Part shown: piece by piece, positions 1-8,183 of the stretch
How positions within the stretch are numbered: the first letter of the stretch is position 1
Layout of the letters: every line of letters starts with the position of its first letter
Assembly (NCBI GenBank): GCA_937120535.1
Contig: CAKZJX010000042.1
Span: 1-64,000, forward strand
Direction of reading: 5' to 3'
Source of the DNA: an uncultured Anaerolineae bacterium
Lineage (GTDB): Bacteria > Chloroflexota > Anaerolineae > Anaerolineales > Villigracilaceae
DNA length: 64,000 nt
Position numbers and translations under genes: made by a program
Notes under the pieces: generated by a model
Told to the model about the DNA's origin: nothing
The model's input: the letters and a program-made list of their open reading frames with translations, nothing else
Databases searched by the model: none

Positions 1-1301
1 GCGCGCTCCGGCGGGAGGTAGCGGCGCAGGAACTCCCGACTCTCCTGGGGGGTGAACTCCTGCAGGGAAAGGCGCCCCAGGGGGAGGGCAGGGGGCCAAT
101 CGGCGCGGCGGGAGGTGATGAGCAGGCGCAGAGCGGAGTGGTGGAGGCGGGAAAACACGCGGTTGGCCGCAGCCGCCTCCTCAAAGTTGTCCAGGATGAG
201 CAGGCGGGGGCCGTCGGATTTCCAGCACTCCAGGGTCGCTTCCACCAGTTCGTCGTGGGTTTCGGCCGGGATGCCCATCCGGCGGCCGTATGCGGCGATC
301 TGCTCGTCCAGGAGGGCGGGGTCGCGCAGGTCCAGCCAGTGGACGCCGCGGAAGCGGTAGCCGTAACGGTAGGCGAACTCCAGGGCCAGTTGGCTCTTGC
401 CCACGCCGCCCATGCCGGTGAGAGCCTGGCCGATCAGGACGCCCGCCGGGGCGCCGCCGTCCCTCAGCAGGGCCTGGGCCAGGTCGCGCAGGGACTCCGC
501 GCGGCCGGTGAAGAACCGGTTGCGCGGGAAGGGGAGGTGGGAGTTGGGCGGCAGGTCGCCGGGGAGGGTGACCGTCTTCCGCAATCGCCGCAGAACGTCC
601 CCGCTCAGGGTGACGGTGTTGCCGGTCCCGATGATGACGACGCTGCTCTGGACGTCGCCCTCGACGAACACCCGGCCCTGGACGATCGCCGCGCCCAGGG
701 TCCGTGTTTCTTCGTCGGAAAGAGCAACGCCCCGCGCCAGTTGCTGAAGGATGAGGTCCAGTTTGGCGCTCACCTCGCCCAGGTCCCGGCGCACTTCCCG
801 GCGCATCGCCAGCAGCATCTGGCCGATGAGCGGCAGGGCGTAGTCCCGGAGAGGGAGCAGGGCGGCGAGGAGGGCCTCGGCGTAGAGGCGGGCGCCGCCG
901 ACGATCTGCTCCTCGGAGAGTTGGCGGCCCAGGTCGCGGGCCAGCGCCTCCCGCAGGGCGGCCTCCACCCCCTCCGGTCCCATCGCTTGGGGGAGTTCGG
1001 CCAGGGCGGCCTGTACGGAGGGGAGCGCGCCGAAGTTCAGGGTGAAGGCCTGGCGCAGGGCGGGGTCGTCGCAGTGCTGGAGGAAGTACGCATCGGCGCG
1101 GCGGGCGGCCTGGAGGAGTTGGGCCGCGGTCTCCTTCTCCTCCAGCCAGCGGTTCAGGGCCTCCTCCACTCTTTCGGCGCCCAGGTCGGCCAGGACATCG
1201 CCTGCGGCGTCCATAAACGCCTCGCCCAGCCACTGCCTGGCCTGATGCTTCAGCAGGGCGGCGAGGAGGCGCAGGATGTGCCGGGGCAGGTCGGTGGGCA
1301 T
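1..1301 (-). CDS. STAND-type P-loop NTPase, partial (3' end beyond left edge)
   Basis: At least 433 codons, open at the window edge. The start ATG follows a GGAGGA ribosome site. Residues 1-190 are a helical region rich in Ala, Leu and Glu. A short Val/Ile/Gly-rich strand segment with a GTGNTV turn follows at about 210-240. A nucleotide-binding domain then shows Walker A GMGGVGKS at about 296-303, Walker B LLILDNFEE at about 367-375 and a downstream LLITSRR arginine motif. This order fits NB-ARC/NACHT-like STAND ATPases, which usually carry C-terminal repeats as a sensor; here that part is off-window. Such proteins act in signalling or antiphage defence; the role here is inference. The gene is more GC-rich than its neighbours and stands alone, so transfer is possible. 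Confidence 0.75.
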   Translation of the reverse strand, partial: MPTDLPRHILRLLAALLKHQARQWLGEAFMDAAGDVLADLGAERVEEALNRWLEEKETAAQLLQAARRADAYFLQHCDDPALRQAFTLNFGALPSVQAALAELPQAMGPEGVEAALREALARDLGRQLSEEQIVGGARLYAEALLAALLPLRDYALPLIGQMLLAMRREVRRDLGEVSAKLDLILQQLARGVALSDEETRTLGAAIVQGRVFVEGDVQSSVVIIGTGNTVTLSGDVLRRLRKTVTLPGDLPPNSHLPFPRNRFFTGRAESLRDLAQALLRDGGAPAGVLIGQALTGMGGVGKSQLALEFAYRYGYRFRGVHWLDLRDPALLDEQIAAYGRRMGIPAETHDELVEATLECWKSDGPRLLILDNFEEAAAANRVFSRLHHSALRLLITSRRADWPPALPLGRLSLQEFTPQESREFLRRYLPPER

Positions 1302-1364
1302 GGCTCCTCCGCGTGGGTGGGTTGGTATCAGTATACTCCAGTTTCTGGATAGGTCAATGGGAGG

Positions 1365-1525
1365 GCTTGTTCAATAAGCACCCCATGACGCGAAAAGAGA
1401 GCCCGGTAGAGCAGGCATGGGAGGGGATCAGCGATGGAATCAGCCGCTGATTCAAGGGTCAAACAGCTTGCTTGTGGTTCTTTAGGGACAGTTCGTACCA
1501 TCCAAAAAGACTTATTGAACAAGGC
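1365..1525. mobile_element. MITE-like inverted-repeat element, copy A
   Basis: About 160 bp bounded by CTTGTTCAATAAG (1366-1378) and its inverse complement CTTATTGAACAAG (1511-1523). A second copy in opposite orientation lies at 19799-19956, similar along its whole length. Inside is a near-palindrome GAATCAG-CCG-CTGATTC. The terminal sequence resembles ends of IS5-family elements. No transposase is encoded, so it would be mobilised in trans. It ends 11 bp past the stop codon of yqeB. No target duplication could be defined by eye. Confidence 0.75.
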
Positions 1526-1535
1526 CATTATAGCA

Positions 1536-2342
1536 TTAGATTTTTCCCAGCAAATGCGCTCGCATCACGGCTTCTAACACACCGCCGCCGACGGCCAGAG
1601 CTTTGTCGGACACCAGGCGACAGATTCCCGGATCGTTGCGGGCATCCACATCGCCGAGCTTCAGCCCGCGGGTCACCTTCATGCCATTGCGCAACAGCCC
1701 ACGCAGCACGCCTTTGAACGGGCTGACCACGGCGGCTTGTTCCTGAGTGGCCGGCGAGTAGACTTCGGCGATCAGTTGTCCTTCCTCAAGTGAATCGCCG
1801 ATCTGCGCCTGGGTGATTAGGATGCCGTCGAGCGGAGCGCGCAACACCCGGCGCGGGTCGCCTTCGGGCAGGCGGGTATCGGGCGCCGTGCTCCCTTTCC
1901 AATACACGCGACCCAGAGTATGACCGCGACGAGTCTCAACCACGGCATCGCAATTCTCCGGCGCAGTAAACCCTGGCCCCAGGCCGATCAGCAGGCGAAC
2001 CGCCACCGGAAGCGGTTCAGGCGGGACCTTGAGCAGGCGCGCATCTACCACCACGGGACACGGGATCAGGCGCAGGACGTTCGCTTCTGGATCGACAAGG
2101 ACGGGGATCTCCCGACGAGCCAGGGTAGCCTCCACCGTATCCGGCGTGACCAGGCGAGCGGTAACGTCTTCTACAGTGACCTGCCCCTCGTACACCGCCT
2201 CTGAGAAGACGACCAGACGGCGCACAGCCAGTGGTTGGGGCAGTTCGGTGATCAGCACGTCGAAGCCGGCATGGTGGAGACGGAGGGCAACTCCGCTGGC
2301 TAAATCGCCACCACCGCGAATCAGGATCAATGGATAAGCCAA
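1536..2342 (-). CDS. yqeB: Selenium-dependent molybdenum hydroxylase accessory protein YqeB (EF2563 family)
   Basis: 268 residues, the usual length for the family. The N-terminus has the glycine-rich nucleotide-binding loop IRGGGDLASG at residues 8-17. A later segment (about 165-230) looks like a biotinyl/lipoyl-type barrel with EGQLIAEVYSPA and VVSPFKGVLRGLL. The start appears to be TTG, 10 nt after AGGAGG. YqeB proteins are known to co-occur with SelD and molybdenum hydroxylases and are thought to help mature the selenium-containing cofactor. Here the gene is last in an operon that encodes the hydroxylase itself, which supports that role. A Sec-type SelD is encoded at 60.7 kb of the same window. 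Confidence 0.82.
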   Translation of the reverse strand: MAYPLILIRGGGDLASGVALRLHHAGFDVLITELPQPLAVRRLVVFSEAVYEGQVTVEDVTARLVTPDTVEATLARREIPVLVDPEANVLRLIPCPVVVDARLLKVPPEPLPVAVRLLIGLGPGFTAPENCDAVVETRRGHTLGRVYWKGSTAPDTRLPEGDPRRVLRAPLDGILITQAQIGDSLEEGQLIAEVYSPATQEQAAVVSPFKGVLRGLLRNGMKVTRGLKLGDVDARNDPGICRLVSDKALAVGGGVLEAVMRAHLLGKI

Positions 2343-2410
2343 TTTTGCAGAACCTCCTGAAGGGCAAGGGTATTCCGGCCATGATTGGTCAAGGCTCCTT
2401 GCGTGGAGAG

Positions 2411-3382
2411 TCAGCCTTGCACTGTCCGTTCTAGGGGAGCGGGGGCCGGCTGGGAATATCGGCTCAGAAAGGCGGATAGCATGGCCTGGACGGCCTCGGG
2501 GCGTTCATGGTAGGGAAGGTGACCGGCGCCCTGGATGGGATGGAATTCTGCCTGGGGGATGGCTTGGCACAGAAGACGGCTTTGCCGGATCGGGACAGCG
2601 CGATCGGCTTCTCCCCATAGGATCAGGGTGGGGATGGCCAGTTTGCCAACGCGCCGATAGGTCTCTAGAAAGCTGTCCAACATGCCGGAGCGCGCCGTGG
2701 AGAGGAGCGCCCGCCGAAAGCCTCGGATGCGGGTTTGGGGTCGGTAGCGGGTGATAAAGCGTTCGACCAGGCGCGGGTCAAAGAGATCGGCGGCAAGGCG
2801 TTGAAGCAATTGTCCTTCGCCGACCAGAGCCAACAAGATTTCGGGCAAGAGGGGCAGGCGGGCCAGGCGGGCCGGCCAGAGAGAGACCGGCTGCGCTCCA
2901 GCCGGGGCGATCAGGATCAGAGAACGGACGCGTTGCGGGTGGGAAGCGGCAAATGAGGCGGCGATCGGCCCACCCATGGAAAGTCCGGCTAGATGAACTG
3001 GGTGGTGGATGGAAAGCCCATCGAGCAGGTCACACAGTTGGCGCACGAAGCGATGGATGGTGTAAGGACCGGGGGGACGATCGGAGTAGCCGCGCCCAAA
3101 TAGATCGTAGCGTAGGACGCCAATCCCCAGGTTGAGCAGGAAGGGAACGATCGGGTCCCAGACGAAATAGGGGGCGGAGAAGCCGTGAATGAGGACGATT
3201 AGGTCGCTCGAGGGCGCGCCCAGCTGTGGGTTCCATGAGGAATCGCCGGCCCGGTCGGGAGGCAGGAGAAGTTGGTAGTGGCAGATTCCCTCGGCGAGGG
3301 AGATGAACGCGCCCTCGGCTTGGGCACGAAGGGCGTCGTTCATCTCTTCGGTTTCGAGGTGGGCAAAGAGATGTTCGAGCAC
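2411..3382 (-). CDS. Alpha/beta hydrolase
   Basis: 323 residues with an alpha/beta-hydrolase fold. The oxyanion segment IHGFSAP is at 65-71 and the nucleophile elbow GLSMGG at 133-138 (Ser135). The acid is probably Asp260 in GEADRAVP and the base His288 in GAGHLPYH. The listed start is a GTG 7 nt from the stop of the upstream hydroxylase subunit; an ATG 39 nt further in (3343) is an alternative, preceded by GAAGAG. It lies between the molybdopterin subunit and yqeB, so it may process a substrate or product of the hydroxylase. Substrate cannot be read from the sequence. No signal peptide, so cytoplasmic. Confidence 0.85.
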   Translation of the reverse strand: MLEHLFAHLETEEMNDALRAQAEGAFISLAEGICHYQLLLPPDRAGDSSWNPQLGAPSSDLIVLIHGFSAPYFVWDPIVPFLLNLGIGVLRYDLFGRGYSDRPPGPYTIHRFVRQLCDLLDGLSIHHPVHLAGLSMGGPIAASFAASHPQRVRSLILIAPAGAQPVSLWPARLARLPLLPEILLALVGEGQLLQRLAADLFDPRLVERFITRYRPQTRIRGFRRALLSTARSGMLDSFLETYRRVGKLAIPTLILWGEADRAVPIRQSRLLCQAIPQAEFHPIQGAGHLPYHERPEAVQAMLSAFLSRYSQPAPAPLERTVQG

Positions 3383-3388
3383 GATCGG

Positions 3389-5584
3389 TTAGATCTTACC
3401 AAGGCCGCGCAGGACACGCTCCGGGGTGAGGGGGAATTCGTTGAACCAGACACCCGTGGCGTCATGGACGGCAGCAGCGACAGCAGCCGCTAAGGGCAGG
3501 AAAGGCAATTCGCCAAGGCCGCGCGCTCCCCAAGGGCCGTTGGGGTCGGGATGTTCAATTATCACCGAATCCACTCGTTCTGGGATGTCGAGGATGGTGG
3601 GGATGAGGTAGGTGGAGAGTTGATCGGTGATCACCCGCCCGTCTTGGACTTTGAAGTCTTCGAGGATGGCATAGCCCTGGGCCTGGACGACACCGCCTTC
3701 GATCTGCCCCTGAACCAAGGTAGGGTTGATGGCTTTGCCGACGTCGTCGGCCGAGACGACACGCACTAGGCGCACGTGACCGGTCTCGGTGTCCACTTCC
3801 ACTTCTGCCGCTTGGGCGACGTAGGCGTAGGCAAAGTTGGGGGTGGAGTAGCCGGTTTGGGGGTCGAAGGGAGTGGTGCGGGGCGCCAGGTAGGTGTATT
3901 CGCCAATGGCGGGGCGTTCCTCGAGATGCCATTTTTTGAGCGCTTCTTGGGCAGCGCCTTTGATGGCATTGCCGGCCATGAAGGTGAGGCGGGAGGCGGA
4001 GGCTGATCCGGGGTTGCCCATGGTGGCCGAGTCGGAGGTGCGTAGTTCGACTTTGCTCAGGTCTACGCCCACCGCTTCAGCAGCCATCTGCATCATCACG
4101 GTGTGAGTGCCTTGACCCACCTCGGCGCCAGCATGATGGACGATCACTTTTTCGATCTCGCCTTCTCCATGCAGTTCGACTTTGGCCCAGCAGTTTTCTT
4201 GGTAGCCAAAGCTGAAGCCGATGTTCTTGAAGCCGGCGGCAAAGCCGCGGCCGCGCCGCAGCGGAGAGGCGGGATCGGGCTGCGGCTTGCGATAGTTCTT
4301 CCAGTCGAAGTGTTCGGCAGCAGCCTGGATGACTTCGACGACGGTGACCGGGGACGGCGCAGGGGTGCCTACGCCCATGGTGTCGCCCTCGCGCAAGGCA
4401 TTTTTCAGCCGCAGTTCTACCGGGTCCATGCCGAGTTTTTCAGCCAGTTTGTTCATTTGGGATTCGGCCACGAACAGGGCTTGAGGCGCGCCAAATCCAC
4501 GAAAGGCGGCGCTGGGGATGTTGTTGGTGTATACGCCGTAGACATCGGCCTTGACGTTCGGGATGAAGTAGGGGCCGGTGCAAGTGATGGTGGAATTGCC
4601 AAGGACTTTGTTGGTCGTGTACATGTAGGCACCACCGTCGCCGATGATCTCGATTTCAGCGGCCACCAGTTTGCCGTCTTTGGTGGCGCCCCAGCGAGCA
4701 CGGGCGATGATCGGGTGACGTTTGGCGTGGCCGATGATCGATTCGCGCCGCGTCCAAATGATGCGCACAGGACGCCGGAGTTTCCAAGCGGCCAGGGCAA
4801 GGACGATCTGGACCGACATGTCTTCTCGTCCGCCAAAGGCGCCGCCGATGGCCGGGTAGATGACGCGCACGTTTTCTTGGGGCAGGGCCAGGGCATGGGC
4901 GATCTCGCGCACGTCGGTGTGGGTCCACTGCCCGCCGGCCACGACGGTGACGCGCCCTTCGTCATCCACATATGCCAAGCCGGCCTCGGGTTGCAGGTAG
5001 GCGTGTTCTTGGCGAGGGGTGCGGTATTCACTCTCGACGATCACGTCGGCCTGGGCGAAGCCGGCTTCGACGTCTCCTTTGCGGATGCGATAATGGGTAC
5101 AGATGTTGGTAGGACCCCGTTCGGGATGGATCAGCGGCGCACCAGGCTGCATGGCCTCAATCGGATCGAAGGCTGCTGGCAGGTCTTCGTATTCGACCAC
5201 GATGCGCTTCACGCCTTCGGCGGCAGCCGCCTCGGTTTCGGCCACCACAGCCGCTACCTGATCGCCAACGAAGCGAACAACGTCGGGGGCGACCCCTTGG
5301 GGCGGCGTGGGGCCTGGCCCGCAAAGCACCGGCTGATCCTGCCACTGCAGGCCATATTCATTGACGGGAACGTCCTTAGCGGTGAACACAGCTACTACGC
5401 CGGGGACGGCCTCCGCTGCGCTGACGTCAATGCGCTTGATTCGAGCATGAGGCCGTTCGGCGAAGAGCATCTTCATGTGCAACATGCCCGGCATAGAGAG
5501 GTCGCCGGAGAAGGCAGTGGCGCCAGTGACTTTACCGCGCGCATCAATGCGGGGAATGGAGAGACCGATGGATTGTGTGGTCAT
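3389..5584 (-). CDS. Molybdenum hydroxylase, molybdopterin-binding large subunit (xanthine dehydrogenase/aldehyde oxidase family)
   Basis: 731 residues, typical for separate large subunits. Cofactor motifs are visible: HAYLQPE at 194-200, GGAFGGRED at 247-255, AFRGFGAPQ at 360-368, EVGQGTHT near 496, and the catalytic glutamate region GARGLGELPF with Glu692. The AFRGFG form resembles xanthine or purine hydroxylases, not the AYRCSFR motif of CO dehydrogenase. It should hydroxylate a heterocycle or aldehyde using water and pass electrons to the FeS/FAD subunit encoded 430 bp upstream in the operon. Presence of yqeB in the operon suggests a selenium-dependent variant. The exact substrate is unknown. 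Confidence 0.93.
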   Translation of the reverse strand: MTTQSIGLSIPRIDARGKVTGATAFSGDLSMPGMLHMKMLFAERPHARIKRIDVSAAEAVPGVVAVFTAKDVPVNEYGLQWQDQPVLCGPGPTPPQGVAPDVVRFVGDQVAAVVAETEAAAAEGVKRIVVEYEDLPAAFDPIEAMQPGAPLIHPERGPTNICTHYRIRKGDVEAGFAQADVIVESEYRTPRQEHAYLQPEAGLAYVDDEGRVTVVAGGQWTHTDVREIAHALALPQENVRVIYPAIGGAFGGREDMSVQIVLALAAWKLRRPVRIIWTRRESIIGHAKRHPIIARARWGATKDGKLVAAEIEIIGDGGAYMYTTNKVLGNSTITCTGPYFIPNVKADVYGVYTNNIPSAAFRGFGAPQALFVAESQMNKLAEKLGMDPVELRLKNALREGDTMGVGTPAPSPVTVVEVIQAAAEHFDWKNYRKPQPDPASPLRRGRGFAAGFKNIGFSFGYQENCWAKVELHGEGEIEKVIVHHAGAEVGQGTHTVMMQMAAEAVGVDLSKVELRTSDSATMGNPGSASASRLTFMAGNAIKGAAQEALKKWHLEERPAIGEYTYLAPRTTPFDPQTGYSTPNFAYAYVAQAAEVEVDTETGHVRLVRVVSADDVGKAINPTLVQGQIEGGVVQAQGYAILEDFKVQDGRVITDQLSTYLIPTILDIPERVDSVIIEHPDPNGPWGARGLGELPFLPLAAAVAAAVHDATGVWFNEFPLTPERVLRGLGKI

Positions 5585-5586
5585 GG

Positions 5587-6009
5587 CTATCGTTTGTATC
5601 TCTTGACTCTGACATTTGGTGGTGGCGCATCCAATGGGCCATAGCGCGGTGGGCCGATCAGACGATACAAGAAGGCATAGGCCACCGCCAACAGGCCCAT
5701 CAACAGAACGGTGAGCAGGAATGTACCCAGCAGAATGGCATAGAGGTTGTTCTGACGTTGGATCCAGGACAGGATACCAATAAGGCCGGGGACCTGGAAG
5801 AGGAAGGAGGGCATCACCGGATAGCCCAGCAGTTCAGAAGGCAGGAAGATGCCGTAGGAAGGTGCAAGGTCAACCAGGATGATGCTCAAGATCCAGGCGA
5901 TAACCGGCGTGATCACAAGCATCAGACAGCCGATCCCGCGCCAGATGGGATGAGGTTCGCGAGGCGGCGGAGGACGATCAGGAATGTAGGAACGGTATTT
6001 GGTGGGCAT
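5587..6009 (-). CDS. Small membrane protein of unknown function in the hydroxylase operon
   Basis: 140 residues with a Pro-rich basic N-terminus (PDRPPPPREPHP) and three likely membrane segments near residues 25-48, 65-85 and 92-115, followed by a basic Pro-rich tail. I do not recognise a family. It sits 6 nt after the FAD/FeS gene and 2 nt before the molybdopterin subunit gene, so it must be co-translated with them. A membrane anchor or a quinone-side partner for the otherwise soluble hydroxylase is possible, but this is inference from position only. It has no cysteine pairs or heme motif. Confidence 0.75.
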   Translation of the reverse strand: MPTKYRSYIPDRPPPPREPHPIWRGIGCLMLVITPVIAWILSIILVDLAPSYGIFLPSELLGYPVMPSFLFQVPGLIGILSWIQRQNNLYAILLGTFLLTVLLMGLLAVAYAFLYRLIGPPRYGPLDAPPPNVRVKRYKR

Positions 6010-6015
6010 CTTGCT

Positions 6016-7431
6016 CTAGGTTTGGTTGATTATGTGGTGTCCTGCAGCTTCGACAGCTTGGAGGATTTTGTAGTAGCCGGTGCAGCGACAAAGGTTACCG
6101 GTCAGGGCTTGTTCGATCTCGCTGCGGGTGGGGCGGGGGCGCTCTTCGAGCAGTTTGGCGGCAGACATGATGAAGCCCGGAATGCAGTAGCCGCACTGGA
6201 CAGCGCCGTAGTCAATAAAAGCTTGTTGCACTGGGTGGAGTTGATCGCCCTGGGCTAGCCCTTCGATAGTGATGATCTCGGCGCCATGGGCGCGCGGGGC
6301 CGGCACCAGGCAAGCCATCACAGCTTTGCCGTCTAGGAAGACGGTGCAGGCGCCGCATTCGCCCTCGGCACATCCTTCTTTGGTGCCAGTAAGCAGGCCC
6401 TCTTCACGCAGTAGGCGCAACAGGCTTTTTTCATGACCGTTATGGAAGATCATCCGCTGGCCGTTGACGGTGGCTTCGATAGGTGCCTGGGGGAAGGAGG
6501 CCGAGAGAGGGGGCGTTGGCGGGAGAGTAGGACCCTGCAGCAAGACGGGCTGTTCGGGCATTCCCTGACGTTCTTGGCCCTGTCGCAAGGCGCGCAGGGC
6601 ACGCAAGACGCTGATGCGCACCATTTCACGTCGGTATGCGGCTGAGGCTCGCAAGTCATCAATCGGGCGGCTGGCTTCCATGGCCAGGCGCGCTGCTTCG
6701 GCTATGGCTGAATCGGTCAGGGCCTTGCCGACCAGGTAGGCTTCGGCTTCGGGAGCATGGATGATGGTAGGAGCCACTGCGCCCAAGGTGATCGCTGCCG
6801 AACGGACGATCTCTCCCTCTAGGTCCAACACAACAGCAGCGTTGACAACGGAGATGGCCTGGGCACGACGCAGGGCAATCTTGATGAATGTTCCACGTTG
6901 AGAAGGACGCAGGGCCGGGAAGGAGATATCTACCAGGAGTTCGTCGGGTTGCATCACCGTTTTGCGAACGCCGGTGTAGAAATCTCGCAAGGGGACGGTG
7001 CGCTCACTGCGCAGCGATGCCAGGGTAACGGAGGCGCCAAGCGCCATGAGAGGGGGAATGGTGTCGTTGGCTGGGGAGGCGGTGATCAGGTTGCCGGCAA
7101 TGGTGCCACGATTGCGAATCTGAGGAGCACCTACTTCCCACGCTGCGCGAGCCAGGGGGTAAGCACGGGCTTGGATCAGGTCGGAGGCGACGACATCGTT
7201 GTGGGTGACGAGCGGGCCGAGGTGGATCACGTCATCCTCGTCCAGGTGGATGTGATTCAGAGCAGGGATGCGGGTGATGTCGATCAGGGTGTCCACGCCC
7301 GGACGCAGGCCTCGCTCCAGCTCAAGCATGAGATCGGTGGCACCGGCCACGATGCGAGCCCGAGGGCCGTTTTCTGCTAATAGACGGAGCGCTTCTTCAG
7401 GGGTGGAGACGAGGAAGTAGTTGTGCCACAT
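6016..7431 (-). CDS. Molybdenum hydroxylase FAD-binding and 2Fe-2S fusion subunit
   Basis: 471 residues joining two subunits that are often separate. Residues 1-290 are a CoxM-type FAD domain with VAGATDL (28-34) and the TIAGN motif near 114. After a Pro-rich linker (about 305-325), residues 326-471 form a CoxS-type domain. It has plant-type 2Fe-2S ligands Cys354, 359, 362 and 374 and a second cluster Cys413, 416, 448, 450 (CGYC...CRC). The order FAD then FeS is the reverse of xanthine dehydrogenase XdhA. It transfers electrons from the molybdenum centre to an acceptor. It is the second gene of the operon, 23 nt after the helical protein gene. Confidence 0.92.
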   Translation of the reverse strand: MWHNYFLVSTPEEALRLLAENGPRARIVAGATDLMLELERGLRPGVDTLIDITRIPALNHIHLDEDDVIHLGPLVTHNDVVASDLIQARAYPLARAAWEVGAPQIRNRGTIAGNLITASPANDTIPPLMALGASVTLASLRSERTVPLRDFYTGVRKTVMQPDELLVDISFPALRPSQRGTFIKIALRRAQAISVVNAAVVLDLEGEIVRSAAITLGAVAPTIIHAPEAEAYLVGKALTDSAIAEAARLAMEASRPIDDLRASAAYRREMVRISVLRALRALRQGQERQGMPEQPVLLQGPTLPPTPPLSASFPQAPIEATVNGQRMIFHNGHEKSLLRLLREEGLLTGTKEGCAEGECGACTVFLDGKAVMACLVPAPRAHGAEIITIEGLAQGDQLHPVQQAFIDYGAVQCGYCIPGFIMSAAKLLEERPRPTRSEIEQALTGNLCRCTGYYKILQAVEAAGHHIINQT

Positions 7432-7454
7432 AGTCGTTTTGTGAGAGGAGGCGA

Positions 7455-7982
7455 TTAGGATAGTGGGGTGCCTAGGATGACTTCGTTGCGCCGCCCGAAT
7501 GTTTCAACCGCCTGGCGAGCCAGGGAGGTCAGGTGACGAATGGCGGCCGGTAGGGCCTCAAAATCCGCCAGATTAGCTTCTACATGGTCGAGGGCGCGGC
7601 TGATGTCTTCGGCCAGGTCGAAGAAGGCATTGTCAAACTCGTAGAGTTTGGTTAACTCAGCTTCGTTGATCTTGACGGCATTGAACAGGCCGGAATAGCC
7701 ATAGGAGGCGTGGCGGATTTTGTCAATGAAGGTGCGCATGGCCAGGGCGGCGTTTTCCATGTCGTCCACGAGGGTGAGGTGGCCATGGTCGATCAGGGCG
7801 CTTTGTAAGGTGGAGAGCCGGCCGTGTAGTTCGTCAAAACGGCGAGCAACGGTTTCACGCAGAAGTTGGTCGGCCGCACGTCGGTTTTGTCGTTCTACGT
7901 AACCGCTGAAGCCGGAGAGGCGGGAGGCCAGCCTCTTGAATGGGTCCTGCTGGGACGTGACATGCTCGAACAGATCGCTCAT
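7455..7982 (-). CDS. Helical protein of unknown function, first gene of the hydroxylase operon
   Basis: 175 residues, starting at an ATG preceded by AAGGAGACAACC; an upstream in-frame ATG near 8096 lacks such a site and lies beyond the promoter. The chain is rich in Leu, Ala, Glu and Arg with heptad-like spacing from residue 15 to 165, so mostly alpha-helical and perhaps coiled. There is no cysteine cluster, signal peptide or membrane segment. I recognise no family. Only 23 nt separate it from the FAD/FeS gene, which suggests a shared transcript. It is divergent from the aldolase gene. Confidence 0.72.
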   Translation of the reverse strand: MSDLFEHVTSQQDPFKRLASRLSGFSGYVERQNRRAADQLLRETVARRFDELHGRLSTLQSALIDHGHLTLVDDMENAALAMRTFIDKIRHASYGYSGLFNAVKINEAELTKLYEFDNAFFDLAEDISRALDHVEANLADFEALPAAIRHLTSLARQAVETFGRRNEVILGTPLS

Positions 7983-8035
7983 GGTTGTCTCCTTGTTAAG
8001 AACTCTAAGACGGAACATAAACTGGTGCGGCCAAG

Positions 8036-8097
8036 CATGATTATAGCCTGACTTCGGGGTTATAATCAAGGAATAGGCGGTTGGCCGGCCGGCCAAC
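8036..8097. promoter_or_regulatory. Divergent promoter region with GGCCGGCC-centred palindrome
   Basis: On the plus strand a TATAAT lies at 8061-8066, upstream of the aldolase. On the minus strand TATAAT reads at 8045-8040 with a TTGATT-like -35 at 8069-8064 (18 bp spacing), directed to the hydroxylase operon. A perfect 18 bp palindrome GTTGGCCGGCCGGCCAAC (8080-8097) lies within the aldolase leader. It may be an operator, but the same GGCCGGCC core is common throughout the window. Confidence 0.45.
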
Positions 8098-8183
8098 TGA
8101 CCGATCCTATTCCGGTGCGATACCGCTAGCGCAGCGGTGGGTTGGTTTATGTATCATCTCGTTCGTTAGAAGGAGTCACAAAA

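Noticed and set aside
138-1352. 404-residue plus-strand ORF and a 350-residue minus ORF over the STAND gene
   Set aside because: Both are composition shadows of a very GC-rich gene; only the frame ending at position 1 has Walker motifs and a ribosome site.
1328-1528. 66-residue ORF over MITE copy A
   Set aside because: It simply reads through the inverted-repeat element; the same segment in copy B is not kept as an ORF.
4103-5644. 513-residue plus-strand ORF opposite the hydroxylase large subunit
   Set aside because: It is the reverse-frame shadow of a gene with all cofactor motifs; its own translation has no family pattern.
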